Shown here: positions 29,325 to 37,492 of the stretch, in pieces
Layout of the letters: every line of letters begins with the position of its first letter
How positions within the stretch are numbered: position 1 is the first letter of the stretch
Assembly: GCA_964503045.1 (NCBI GenBank)
Contig: CAZCZI010000018.1
Coordinates: 1 to 64,000 of the forward strand
Origin: CAYZJR01 sp964503045
GTDB taxonomy: Bacteria > Cyanobacteriota > Vampirovibrionia > Obscuribacterales > Obscuribacteraceae
DNA: 64,000 nt
Direction: 5' to 3'
Notes under the pieces: model-generated
What the model was told of the DNA's origin: nothing
What the model saw: the letters and a program-made list of their open reading frames with translations, nothing else
Database searches by the model: none
Made by a program: the position numbers and the translations under genes

Positions 29325-30416
29325 GTGCAAAATCGCAAGTCAATTGATATTCGGGTAATGGCAGCACTCTTGATTTTGGCTTCTATGACGTTGCCACCTT
29401 CAATTTGCTTTGCGCAAAGCCAACGATTCACTCCCGCGCAAGAGATGTGTAACAGAGCCGTCGATCTTGATAGTGAAGGAAAATCCGACGAAGCAATTGC
29501 TTTGTACAAGAAATCCTTGGGACTTGCACCAAACGATCACCTCACCCTCTACAATTTTGGATTGGCCTATTTACGCAGAAACGATAACCTCCAAGCAAAA
29601 CATTACTTCCAAAAGTCATTGCAGCGCAATCCGCAATATCCAGAAGCCTGGGTCGCACAAGGTCTGACACTCAAAAGGCTGGGTGACTTGGCAGGAGCCG
29701 AGGCAGCCTACAAGAAGGCATTGGTGCTCAAACCTAATCACTTCCTCGCGCTTGTAAATCTCAGCAGCGTTTACATCTTATTGAAGCGGTGGAGAGATGA
29801 ACAACAGTGCCTTCTGAAAGCTAGCGCGCTGCCAGAGTTTTCACTCCCAGCTTACAAAGACTTTCGAGACAATTTGGAAACAGTAACTCGGGAATTGGCC
29901 AGTGGTAGCTTGCCAGAAAGCGGTGTAACACCTGGAGATGAGTTGTGTACTAGAGGTCTCGAACTTCGCAAACAAGGGAAGATAGACGAAGCCATAGTAC
30001 TTTTCAAGAAGGCATTAGAACTCGAACCCAATGAACCTACTTTTCACTTCAATCTCGGCAGAGCCTATGAAGAAAAAAGTGACGGCTGGCCCCTTGCGAA
30101 ACAATCCTTTGAACAGGCGTTGAAACTCAAACCCGAATATGTCCAAGCATTGAATCAAGTAGGTCTGGCATGCAAACATCTGGACGACTTTAAAGGGTCC
30201 GAGACGGCCTTTAAACGTGCTCTATCACTGAAACCGACATTCTTTGAGCCACTCGTAAATCTCAGCGGTCTTTACCAGGGAAGACAAATGTGGAAGGAAT
30301 CGCAAGAGTGCCTAGTGAGAGCTAGCAAACTACCAGAATTTCTCCTTCCGGAAAACAAGGATGTCCGAGATGAATTGGATCGAGTGAATAAGCTCTTATC
30401 CACACCGCCGAAATAG
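29325..30416 (+). CDS. Exported TPR protein with internal duplication
   Basis: The 363-residue protein (GTG start) has a signal peptide (LLILASMTLPPSICFAQ). Two ~165-residue halves follow, each opening with a glutamate-rich TPR (GKSDEAIALYKKSLGLAPND and GKIDEAIVLFKKALELEPNE). Each half closes with the same degenerate block (ASALPEFSLPAYKDFRDNLE and ASKLPEFLLPENKDVRDELD). An ancestral module was therefore duplicated in tandem. It is probably a periplasmic interaction protein; its partner is unknown. The urea transporter follows 56 bases later on the same strand but has its own strong ribosome site. Confidence 0.78.
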   Translation: MQNRKSIDIRVMAALLILASMTLPPSICFAQSQRFTPAQEMCNRAVDLDSEGKSDEAIALYKKSLGLAPNDHLTLYNFGLAYLRRNDNLQAKHYFQKSLQRNPQYPEAWVAQGLTLKRLGDLAGAEAAYKKALVLKPNHFLALVNLSSVYILLKRWRDEQQCLLKASALPEFSLPAYKDFRDNLETVTRELASGSLPESGVTPGDELCTRGLELRKQGKIDEAIVLFKKALELEPNEPTFHFNLGRAYEEKSDGWPLAKQSFEQALKLKPEYVQALNQVGLACKHLDDFKGSETAFKRALSLKPTFFEPLVNLSGLYQGRQMWKESQECLVRASKLPEFLLPENKDVRDELDRVNKLLSTPPK

Positions 30417-30472
30417 ACGAATCGCGATAGACCAGAATCCACCGTTTACAATCTCATCATCGGAGGTTGAAC

Positions 30473-31336
30473 ATGCTTGCAAGAATAATTTCCGCCCTCA
30501 AGGCGATCGCCATTGGAATGGGACAGATCATGCTGCAGAAAAGCCCGTGGACAGGGCTTCTGTTCTTATTGGGCATCGCTCTCAACAGCACACCAATGCT
30601 TGAAGGAGCGTTGATAGGTGTGATTTCATCAACGATTACCGCTCGTCTGCTTGCCTTCGACCAGCAAGACATTGCAGATGGTCTCTATGGTTTCAATGGC
30701 GCTCTAGTAGGCATTGCTACATTCTTCTTTCTGCAAATGCAACCGGTAACAATTCTTCTTGCCGTCATTGGAGCAGCGCTTTCGTCGGTGATGATGCGGG
30801 GATTCTTGCGCGCGGGAATTGCGGCCTATACTGCACCCTTCATCATAACGACATGGGCGCTGCTTTTAGCGGCGCACTTTCTGTCGCTGGTACCGATCTC
30901 GAGTGCACCGGCAAACCAAGCCAATCTCGACATCATAGCGGGTGTAATCGAAGGACTGGGACAGGTGATGTTTCAAGGCAGCATCATCACCGGCATCGCA
31001 TTTCTAGTTGGGATATGGTGCAACTCCTGGAAGGACGCGTTGTGGGCAGTGTCCGGGTGCATCGTGGGACTCATTGTGGCGGTGGTGGCAGGTTATCCCA
31101 CGAAAGCAATTTCAGAGGGTTTGTTTGGGTATAACGCAGCCCTTTGCGGCATCGCCCTAGCCGGCAAAAACCCGGCTTACCCACTTTTGGCGATCATCGC
31201 CAGCGTGTTTTTGAGCAAGGCTTTCGGGGTCACCGGCATCCCGGCTTTGACTGCCCCATTCGTACTTGCGACCTGGGGTGCACTCGCAGCCGCAAGACTT
31301 TGCACCAGGGCGAAAACAGGCACCACAAGCGACTAA
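30473..31336 (+). CDS. Urea transporter (UT/SLC14 type)
   Basis: The 287-residue integral membrane protein consists of two homologous halves, each with a GLYGFNGALVG/GLFGYNAALCG motif and a signature loop (AAYTAPFI and IPALTAPFV). This pseudo-twofold layout and the LPxxTxPF-like loops are diagnostic of urea channels, which form trimers and conduct urea passively across the inner membrane. The start is ATG 30473, six bases after a consensus GGAGG; the in-frame TTG at 30467 abuts that site and is unlikely. No urease or urea-metabolism gene is visible in this window. Confidence 0.9.
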   Translation: MLARIISALKAIAIGMGQIMLQKSPWTGLLFLLGIALNSTPMLEGALIGVISSTITARLLAFDQQDIADGLYGFNGALVGIATFFFLQMQPVTILLAVIGAALSSVMMRGFLRAGIAAYTAPFIITTWALLLAAHFLSLVPISSAPANQANLDIIAGVIEGLGQVMFQGSIITGIAFLVGIWCNSWKDALWAVSGCIVGLIVAVVAGYPTKAISEGLFGYNAALCGIALAGKNPAYPLLAIIASVFLSKAFGVTGIPALTAPFVLATWGALAAARLCTRAKTGTTSD

Positions 31337-31342
31337 TGTGTT

Positions 31343-31591
31343 TCACTGTGACTTCCAACGCTGGCAGAGTGCTTCTGCTGCTTTGTTCCAAACCGGGTGT
31401 TCGAAAGTGAAACCGGACTCGAGCAATCGACCCGGAATTACACGTCGGCTTTTGAGTATAAGCTCGGTTTCTGTTTTCATCGGAATTGCAGCGACTTCGA
31501 GCAACCATGCTGGAGCCGGCAAAGGCGCGAGCTAGAATCGTGCCTACCTGACCACTGCCACCCGGTATTACGATTTTCACCTTCGTCGCCA
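31343..31591 (-). pseudogene. Remnant of a TIGR01777/SDR39U1-type epimerase with internal deletion
   Basis: The minus strand encodes a normal family N-terminus, VKIVIPGGSGQVGTILARAF, with the Rossmann GGSGQVG loop. At about 31520-31535 the sequence jumps, with a frame change, to the family's C-terminal end. That end reads APAWLLEVAAIPM, then ELILKSRRVIPGRLLESGF and finally AEALCQRWKSQ, with the stop TGA at 31343-31345. The intact family is about 300 residues and only about 80 remain, so roughly 200 codons were deleted. No usable complete copy is seen in the window. This is a true gene remnant and not an ordinary ORF. Confidence 0.8.
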
Positions 31592-31659
31592 CTCTAGTGA
31601 AGCACGTCCTCGATCTTTGCGCCGACCAATCGCAGAGGAAGTGACTCAATGCTTGGTTG

Positions 31660-31878
31660 TTAGTGAACTTTCTCCATGAAGTTCGCAACCGAGCCTTTTA
31701 TTAGCATTTCCACGCCCTGGTATCTAATGCGTGCATATCGACCAGGATCATTTCTCGATAGTTCCATGGGTTCAACGATTTCTATAAAATCGGTGTTGAG
31801 AATTGTCTGGTAATCGGCATCGACGATCTGACCTTCCTGATTGAAACCAGCTCTTTGAACATGGATAAACTTTGACAT
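31660..31878 (-). CDS. Small hypothetical protein
   Basis: A 72-residue protein starts at ATG 31878 behind a strong ribosome site (GGAG, six bases upstream). The composition is soluble, with a possible SH3-like pattern (YARIRYQGVEMLIKGSV near the C-terminus) but no recognised family. It sits between the epimerase remnant and the arsR gene, about 120 bases after the arsR stop, and is not clearly in that operon. The ribosome site supports a real gene; the function is unknown. Confidence 0.6.
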   Translation of the reverse strand: MSKFIHVQRAGFNQEGQIVDADYQTILNTDFIEIVEPMELSRNDPGRYARIRYQGVEMLIKGSVANFMEKVH

Positions 31879-31999
31879 TTTATTCTCCTACTCGAACTGC
31901 GGCCTCGGCTCTGCCACAGACAGCACGCTAGAGGCGGAGATACACGAAGTCACAGTTTACCACTTTGAGCGACTGATTAAATCTTCGACAAGAAGTGTA

Positions 32000-32386
32000 C
32001 TATGCTCCCCGTTTTTTTCGCTTCACTGGTGGCTTTTCATCGCCCCAGACTGACTTGGCGCTCTGAATGGCGGACATCATCTCTTCGACTTCGAACGGGT
32101 CGGGCGATATAAAGCCAACGCCTTCCATGATCCAGTGCGCCAGCTCGGGCTTTCGAAGATGATAGAAGACATTTCTTCCTTGTCTCGTCTCGACTACTAA
32201 GTGATGGCTACGCAACACAGCTAACTGCTGAGAAACAGCAGAATGCGTTATGCCAAGAATGTCTTTCAACGTTCCTACAGTCAGGTCTTCTTTTTTCAAC
32301 TCTTCAATAATGCGAATGCGCATGGGGTGAGAAAGAATTCCAAACAATTTGGCTAGTTCAGCACTCACGACCGCCCTGTACGGCAT
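32000..32386 (-). CDS. ArsR-family transcriptional regulator
   Basis: The 128-residue winged helix-turn-helix protein has the family pattern AKLFGILSHPMRIRIIEEL (residues ~11-30), recognition helix THSAVSQQLAVLRSHHLV and wing ETRQGRNVFYHL. It contains no cysteine, so it does not use the classic ArsR/CadC thiolate sites; its signal is unknown. A basic tail PPVKRKKRG ends the protein. GAGGTGG precedes the ATG. It lies 73 bp after tolC in the export operon, yet that gap holds a promoter and a copy of a motif also found before the exporter. This suggests autoregulation and control of the exporter. Confidence 0.9.
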   Translation of the reverse strand: MPYRAVVSAELAKLFGILSHPMRIRIIEELKKEDLTVGTLKDILGITHSAVSQQLAVLRSHHLVVETRQGRNVFYHLRKPELAHWIMEGVGFISPDPFEVEEMMSAIQSAKSVWGDEKPPVKRKKRGA

Positions 32387-32418
32387 AGAGCCACCTCATT
32401 TTAATATGTGCAGAAATT

Positions 32419-32448
32419 AGCATATCTATATATACAGCAATTAGTCAA
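32419..32448 (-). promoter_or_regulatory. Putative arsR promoter
   Basis: On the minus strand TTGACT (32443-32448) is followed after 18 bases by TATGCT (32419-32424). The spacer contains the AT-rich element shared with two other promoter regions, so a bound repressor would block this promoter. Confidence 0.5.
32422..32436 (-). promoter_or_regulatory. Putative ArsR operator, copy 1
   Basis: TGTATATATAGATAT on the minus strand matches the copies at 37254-37268 and 60370-60384 with two mismatches each (consensus TGWATATNTAGATAT). It is located in the spacer of the putative arsR promoter. Confidence 0.5.
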
Positions 32449-32459
32449 GCTCCTGACTC

Positions 32460-33950
32460 TTACAGTCGGCAAGTGACTGCGCGGAATGCCGCTAAAGACT
32501 GCAAGTAGTCCACATGCACCTCAGCCAGGCGCATCTGCGCCTCAGCGGACATGCGTTCTCTCTGGTTGACCAGAAAAAGAGTGCTGTCCCCTGCTCCAAA
32601 GCGCAAGCGCTCCCCCTCTTCTACTTGCTTGGCCTTTTTTACTTCAAGCGCAGTAGCAATCCAGCGTTCATATGATGTGTTGATGGCAGACACAGTGTCA
32701 TCGACTTCTGCTTGAATGCGTTGCCTTTCAGCCTTTTCGTCCAATGTCAATTTTTGCATTTTCAATCGCGCTGCTTGCGCTTGCCCTCTTGCCGTCCTTT
32801 GTCTTAAAGGCAACGAAACGGCCATGCCCGCTCGCACCACAGGACCGATTCCCTGCGGTCCGGTGTCGGCGCCTTGAGTCAAATAGGCTTCCATAGCCGG
32901 CAGGATCATATTTTCTGCCAGCCTGAGGTCAATTTTTGCTTGCTCGCGCTCCAGTGTTATCTTCTTTAACTCAGGACGCAGCTCTAGAGCTAGTTTCCTT
33001 CCTTCCATCCATTCAGCATCAGTCAACTCGCGTGGCTCAGGCTGTAATGCAGGCACTTCTTGTAGAACAGGCACTACCCTCGGTGCGCCGTTTTCGTCCC
33101 AGAGATATACAGACAAAAGAAGAGAAGCTTTTTGAAAGTCACGTTCACTTCTAACAAGCGCAGCTTGACGCCTTTGAATCTCTTGCTCCGACTCGGCTAT
33201 GTCGAGAGTTGGAAGATCGCCTTTAAGGACGCGTCCCTTAATTTGGTCGACACGAGCATTTGCGATTAGTAAAAGATTTTTTGCTATATCTACCCGAGCT
33301 TTGGCGCCAACCCAATCCCAGTAAACAGCAGCAGCCTTGAGCAGAACCTCCAGTCGCGTGGAGCCGAAGACCTGTGACGCAAGCGGCTCTCCTAGCTTTG
33401 CTTGTTGCTCGGCAGCGCTTTTTTCGTTGATTCTCAGTCCGCGCATCAGAGGCACCGACACGCCTGCAAAATACTCACCGCTTTTGCCGGTAGGTACAAA
33501 CGGTGTTTTTGTATCATTGGGATTCAGTCTCATACCTGTAAAAATATTGATTCCAGATCTCGTCAACAAATTGACTCTCGACTCATTGTGCACCGCATCT
33601 TTTGCCTTCCCCGGCGAGAAAGTGTCTTGGACTCGCAAGTACTCGTTAATGCTGGTCAAAACAGGATCAAACGCACCGGCTTTTTCCAGTCTCTTAGCAC
33701 TCGCAATACGCCGTTCGGCATCAGCACCTTGCAGTTTAGGATAGTTTTTATCAACGAGGGCGAGGAAATAATCCAGAGAAAAGCCTTTGCCATCAGAGGT
33801 CGCGGACGAGGACAGCCCTCCACCCGGTGCACGGTTAGTCGCCGGCGATGAAACTGACGAAGCATCTTGAGCCGAAGCGCCGCATTGCCAAACCAAAAAT
33901 GTAACACTGAGCAACAACGGCACAGTCTTTGCTTTTTTCAGCTCCCGCAT
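32460..33950 (-). CDS. TolC-family outer-membrane efflux protein
   Basis: The 496-residue protein has an N-terminal signal peptide (TVPLLLSVTFLVWQCGASA). The long alpha-helical coiled-coil repeats typical of TolC/OEP proteins follow: LVDKNYPKLQGADAERR, AKARVDIAKNLLLIANARVD and, near the end, FLVNQRERMSAEAQMRLAEV. TolC proteins trimerise into an outer-membrane barrel with a periplasmic tunnel. Here it is the last gene of an ABC-HlyD-TolC export operon, 20 bp after the adaptor gene, and completes a tripartite type I export system. Confidence 0.85.
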   Translation of the reverse strand: MRELKKAKTVPLLLSVTFLVWQCGASAQDASSVSSPATNRAPGGGLSSSATSDGKGFSLDYFLALVDKNYPKLQGADAERRIASAKRLEKAGAFDPVLTSINEYLRVQDTFSPGKAKDAVHNESRVNLLTRSGINIFTGMRLNPNDTKTPFVPTGKSGEYFAGVSVPLMRGLRINEKSAAEQQAKLGEPLASQVFGSTRLEVLLKAAAVYWDWVGAKARVDIAKNLLLIANARVDQIKGRVLKGDLPTLDIAESEQEIQRRQAALVRSERDFQKASLLLSVYLWDENGAPRVVPVLQEVPALQPEPRELTDAEWMEGRKLALELRPELKKITLEREQAKIDLRLAENMILPAMEAYLTQGADTGPQGIGPVVRAGMAVSLPLRQRTARGQAQAARLKMQKLTLDEKAERQRIQAEVDDTVSAINTSYERWIATALEVKKAKQVEEGERLRFGAGDSTLFLVNQRERMSAEAQMRLAEVHVDYLQSLAAFRAVTCRL

Positions 33951-33970
33951 GTTCTTTTGCCCTTGTGCTC

Positions 33971-35386
33971 TTACTTCGACTTACGTTTCACGTCGATTTT
34001 GCTGCCTTCTGATGTCTTGTGCAAACCGAGGTCTTCTGGATTTACAGTAGGAGGAAAAGCATTGAACTGTCTCCATAGCTCGAATCCGAGGCTGACCGTA
34101 TCTAACATGATCCAACCACTTACCTCTGCTCCCGGGCGCAAAAACTTAGCATCAGGCCAAGGCTCGTCTTTGCCACTGGCAATAGCTTCTTTGTCGGGCT
34201 TTATTATTACGCGATAGTTGTTTCTACCGTCATCAACGGCGTCAATGACGGCAACACGTCCACCAAATGTGCCTACGGCAATTGATGGCCAGCCGGAAAA
34301 TTGCAATGCCGGCCAACCGGCAAACTGTAGCCTCACTGGTCTGCCTACAGCCACCAGAGGCGCATCATTATCACTTATGGTCAATTCAGCTGCCAGATCT
34401 TGAGTATCCGGGGCTATTACCGCAAGCACCACACCCGGGTCCACCATTTCGCCTGCTCCTACTTTGAGAAGGCGAACAATCCTGCCAGTTGTCGGAGCGT
34501 AGACCATTCTTTGCTGTAATCGCTGACTCACATTCTGTAGTTCGATTTCCAGTTTGAAAATTTCACTCGATGTCGATTCAATAGTCTCTTGAGCCGAAGC
34601 CATAGCCGCGGCTATATTGCTCATCGCCGCATCCGTGTCAGCTGCAACTTTGTCTTGATCAAAGACTGCAACTGTTTGGTCGCGTTTTGCCACTTCCAAA
34701 GAAGCTTGTGCTCGTTCGAGATCTGTGAGCGCTCGCGTTTGCTCCAGCTCAGCCAGTTCTAGATCCCTCTTTGATCTGAGACCATTTTCGTGAAGATCTC
34801 TTATTCGATCAAGGTTAAGCTTGGTTGTGATTGTGTTTTGCCGACTTGCTTCTACTGTTTGCTCCGCTGCCCAGATTCGGTGCTTTGCCTGCTGGGCACG
34901 TTCATTTGCAGAAGGAACCGCGGCCCCTTGAGAGCGTTTCAAACTTTCAAATTGCTTGGCTAAAGCTTTGTATCTCGACTGCGCGGCACCGCGTCGCGCA
35001 GTAAGGGCCTTTATCTGTCCCTTAATACGACTGGCTTGTTCTGGATCGAGAAACTTTGAATCGAGATCGCAAAGTTCTGCAACGAGCTCACCTTGCTTGA
35101 CGATTTGACCATCCCTTACGAACCATTTTTTCAAACGTGCCGGTATCTGAGCTTCGATATTTTGCGGACGCTCCATCGGAGAGAGGATAATTATCTTTCC
35201 TGTACCAGCAACACTCTGCTGCCAGGGCACATAGATCAGCATCAGTGTGATCGACAAAAGCATTATGCACAGAAGCGCGGCTATAGCTCCATAGCTGTGC
35301 GATGAAGACACTGCCTTCAACGACTCGTAACCAGCATCACTACTTGCGATGTTTGGACTTGACTGTTGTTTCTCTGCCAATTCCAT
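33971..35386 (-). CDS. HlyD-family membrane fusion protein
   Basis: The 471-residue adaptor has a short cytoplasmic N-terminus and one membrane helix (about 33-52). A biotinyl-lipoyl-like half follows (IEAQIPARLKKWFVRDGQIV), then a long coiled coil (about 120-280), the second lipoyl half (VYAPTTGRIVRLLKVGAGE) and a beta-barrel region. HlyD proteins bridge the inner-membrane ABC exporter and TolC. The start ATG at 35386 directly abuts the TAA of the ABC exporter gene, so the two are translationally coupled and their stoichiometry linked. Substrate is not inferable. Confidence 0.87.
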   Translation of the reverse strand: MELAEKQQSSPNIASSDAGYESLKAVSSSHSYGAIAALLCIMLLSITLMLIYVPWQQSVAGTGKIIILSPMERPQNIEAQIPARLKKWFVRDGQIVKQGELVAELCDLDSKFLDPEQASRIKGQIKALTARRGAAQSRYKALAKQFESLKRSQGAAVPSANERAQQAKHRIWAAEQTVEASRQNTITTKLNLDRIRDLHENGLRSKRDLELAELEQTRALTDLERAQASLEVAKRDQTVAVFDQDKVAADTDAAMSNIAAAMASAQETIESTSSEIFKLEIELQNVSQRLQQRMVYAPTTGRIVRLLKVGAGEMVDPGVVLAVIAPDTQDLAAELTISDNDAPLVAVGRPVRLQFAGWPALQFSGWPSIAVGTFGGRVAVIDAVDDGRNNYRVIIKPDKEAIASGKDEPWPDAKFLRPGAEVSGWIMLDTVSLGFELWRQFNAFPPTVNPEDLGLHKTSEGSKIDVKRKSK

Positions 35387-37204
35387 TTACTTACTTTCAA
35401 CCCGTTCTTTTTTGCGTCTTTCAACCATTCGTATCTGACTCGCCAGATCAGGAAAGAGCATCGAAAACTCGCTCTCGTTACGCCAGGAAAGGTCTGCGGG
35501 CGTTCCTGATTCGTTTATCTGTCCCTGAGTTAGCACGTACACGTTGTCGGAACGCATCACGACTTCAGCGTCATGCGAAATGTCTAACACTGTCCATGCA
35601 TTCTCTGAGGCAAACAATGACTTGATAATCTTTAGTTTGGTTTTTTCATCAATCCCGGTAAAGGCCTCGTCGAGTATCAACAGTCTTGGTCGCTCTGCAA
35701 TCGCCCTGGCGATCAAAAGACGTTGCACCTGCCCACGCGAAAGATTTCGTCCGCCACTCACAAGTGTTGTATTTATGCCGTCCGGCAAATGCACCAGTTC
35801 ATCGGCGAATTGTGCCGTATCGAGAGCCCAACGTATATCTTGGTGAGAAACACCCGGTCTTCCCAATCTGACGTTTTCTTCTATCGTGCCTTCAAAGATC
35901 TCGTTGACGTCACCAACTAGCCCTACCTGGCTCCGAAGACTCTTTAGTTCAAGGTCTCGAACATCAAAACCATCTACTTCCACTGTCCCATGACTAGCTT
36001 CCTGCAAACCACAAATTAGAGAAGCCAGGGTTGTTTTACCGGCTCCACTGGCACCAACAAGGCTCGCCCTTTCCCCACCTCGAATATAGAGATTCAATCC
36101 AGACAGGATTTCGGCTCGACCATCATAAGAGAAGTGCAGCTTAATACATTCAAAACTCAGACCGTCTGAGCCTTGAGGTAACTCCACACCGCTTTGTCTT
36201 TCAGTAGGTAGGTCACTTATGTGACCCACCTTATCCAGTCCAGTGAGCAAGTCGTAGAAAGCATCACAGTTTCTAATCAGCTTCTCCAGAGCTGAAAGAA
36301 CATTCAATACAACCAGTTCTGCCGCTACCAACTGACCTAGAGTCAATTGACGGTTGATTACCAGCCAACCTCCAATGGCGAGAATTCCCGCACTAGCTAT
36401 CGCTTGAAAGAAGTAGGTTCCGAAAGCTTGCCGAAACAACACAGCGAAGTGCTCTCTTCTTGCTTTCAGATAATTGAGCACCAACCCATCGGAGCGGCGT
36501 ACCAAAAATTGATTGACACCATTTGTCTTCAAGCTTGTCTGACAGCGTCCCATATCTTCAAGCCACTCTGCTACTCGATACTTAAGCGCCGACTCTTTGA
36601 TGCTCGATTTCAAACCACCGATGCCCAGCACACTGACCGCGAAAAAGACAAATAATATGATCAACACGTCGAAAGCCAGCAGATATGGACTGTAGAAAGC
36701 CATCAAAACAAGTCCAATCAAGACTTGCAACAGCGCTGCCGGACCTTCCAGAAGCAGCTTTCCCCAGGACTTCTGTACGGTCATGACGTCGAAGAAGCGG
36801 TTAATAAGCTCCGGCATGTATTCAGTATTGAGTGCAGATGCTTTTATTGCCGGAATGCGCTCACTGAGAAGCAACGTTATCCGCGCAAATATTCGCTGCT
36901 GCAGGTTCTCCACAAGGCAGAACTTGAGCATTCTCAGAACACTCCCGAACAACAACCCCGCTAAAACAAGCAACGAGAGAACAATCAGTGGTTGCAGAAA
37001 GATGCCTGCTGCGATGGTATTGACCAGGGCCTGCGCTGCCAGTGGCACAGCTAATGAGACAAGCCCGGTAATGACTGTGTAGACAATCAAAACCACCAGG
37101 TCATGTTTGTCCGCGACAATCATGGACCAGAACCGCTCAAGCGGACTTGTATGCTTAAAATCGTGACCTTCTAAAGAAGCCGACATGATGTGCTTAACCC
37201 GCAT
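35387..37204 (-). CDS. ABC exporter with fused membrane and ATPase domains
   Basis: The 605-residue half-exporter has a six-helix membrane domain (about 30-340) followed by a nucleotide-binding domain. The latter carries Walker A GASGAGKTT (near 384), signature LSRGQVQRL (near 486), Walker B LLILDEAFTG (near 507) and H-loop ISHD. No N-terminal C39 peptidase domain is present, so it does not itself cleave leader peptides. It should work as a homodimer with the adjacent HlyD and TolC proteins, exporting a peptide, protein or small molecule. No candidate cargo gene adjoins the operon. The start at 37204 lacks a good ribosome site; the ATG at 37186 is an alternative. Confidence 0.88.
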   Translation of the reverse strand: MRVKHIMSASLEGHDFKHTSPLERFWSMIVADKHDLVVLIVYTVITGLVSLAVPLAAQALVNTIAAGIFLQPLIVLSLLVLAGLLFGSVLRMLKFCLVENLQQRIFARITLLLSERIPAIKASALNTEYMPELINRFFDVMTVQKSWGKLLLEGPAALLQVLIGLVLMAFYSPYLLAFDVLIILFVFFAVSVLGIGGLKSSIKESALKYRVAEWLEDMGRCQTSLKTNGVNQFLVRRSDGLVLNYLKARREHFAVLFRQAFGTYFFQAIASAGILAIGGWLVINRQLTLGQLVAAELVVLNVLSALEKLIRNCDAFYDLLTGLDKVGHISDLPTERQSGVELPQGSDGLSFECIKLHFSYDGRAEILSGLNLYIRGGERASLVGASGAGKTTLASLICGLQEASHGTVEVDGFDVRDLELKSLRSQVGLVGDVNEIFEGTIEENVRLGRPGVSHQDIRWALDTAQFADELVHLPDGINTTLVSGGRNLSRGQVQRLLIARAIAERPRLLILDEAFTGIDEKTKLKIIKSLFASENAWTVLDISHDAEVVMRSDNVYVLTQGQINESGTPADLSWRNESEFSMLFPDLASQIRMVERRKKERVESK

Positions 37205-37208
37205 TGCG

Positions 37209-37220
37209 TGACAATTGTCA
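37209..37220. promoter_or_regulatory. Perfect 12-bp palindrome before the exporter operon
   Basis: TGACAATTGTCA is a perfect palindrome a few bases upstream of the first ATG of the exporter gene. It may be a regulator site or an mRNA structure near the start. Its function is not shown by the sequence. Confidence 0.4.
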
Positions 37221-37253
37221 ATCTATCACAATCTTTGCAAATATGCAAGAGTA

Positions 37254-37268
37254 TGAATATGTAGATAT
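37254..37268 (+). promoter_or_regulatory. Putative ArsR operator, copy 2, at the exporter promoter
   Basis: TGAATATGTAGATAT overlaps a minus-strand TATAAT (-10-like, 37267-37272) ahead of the exporter operon. Ten bases upstream on the plus strand is TATGCAA, at the same spacing as in copy 3. Confidence 0.55.
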
Positions 37269-37492
37269 TATAAATTCAGCGACGGAGTGCAAGAACGCTG
37301 CAGAGGAGCGCGGAATCGCATTTGGATCGAATCACGGCTACCTTTGGACAGATCGGCTGGATTGCAATCCTCAAGTTACCTTTATTCACTAAAGCGACTT
37401 TCGAGGCTCCGCACTTTTGGTGTTCGTTGTATGGTGAAAATGGACTTCGGAAATACTACTTGAGAGACTGCTGTAATAGGAGCCTTGTATCA

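Noticed and set aside
31230..31688. A 152-codon minus-strand frame overlapping the end of the urea transporter gene
   Set aside because: Only its middle corresponds to real family sequence (the epimerase N-terminus). Its remaining parts are out of frame with the family or antisense to the transporter, so it is reported as a pseudogene with different limits.
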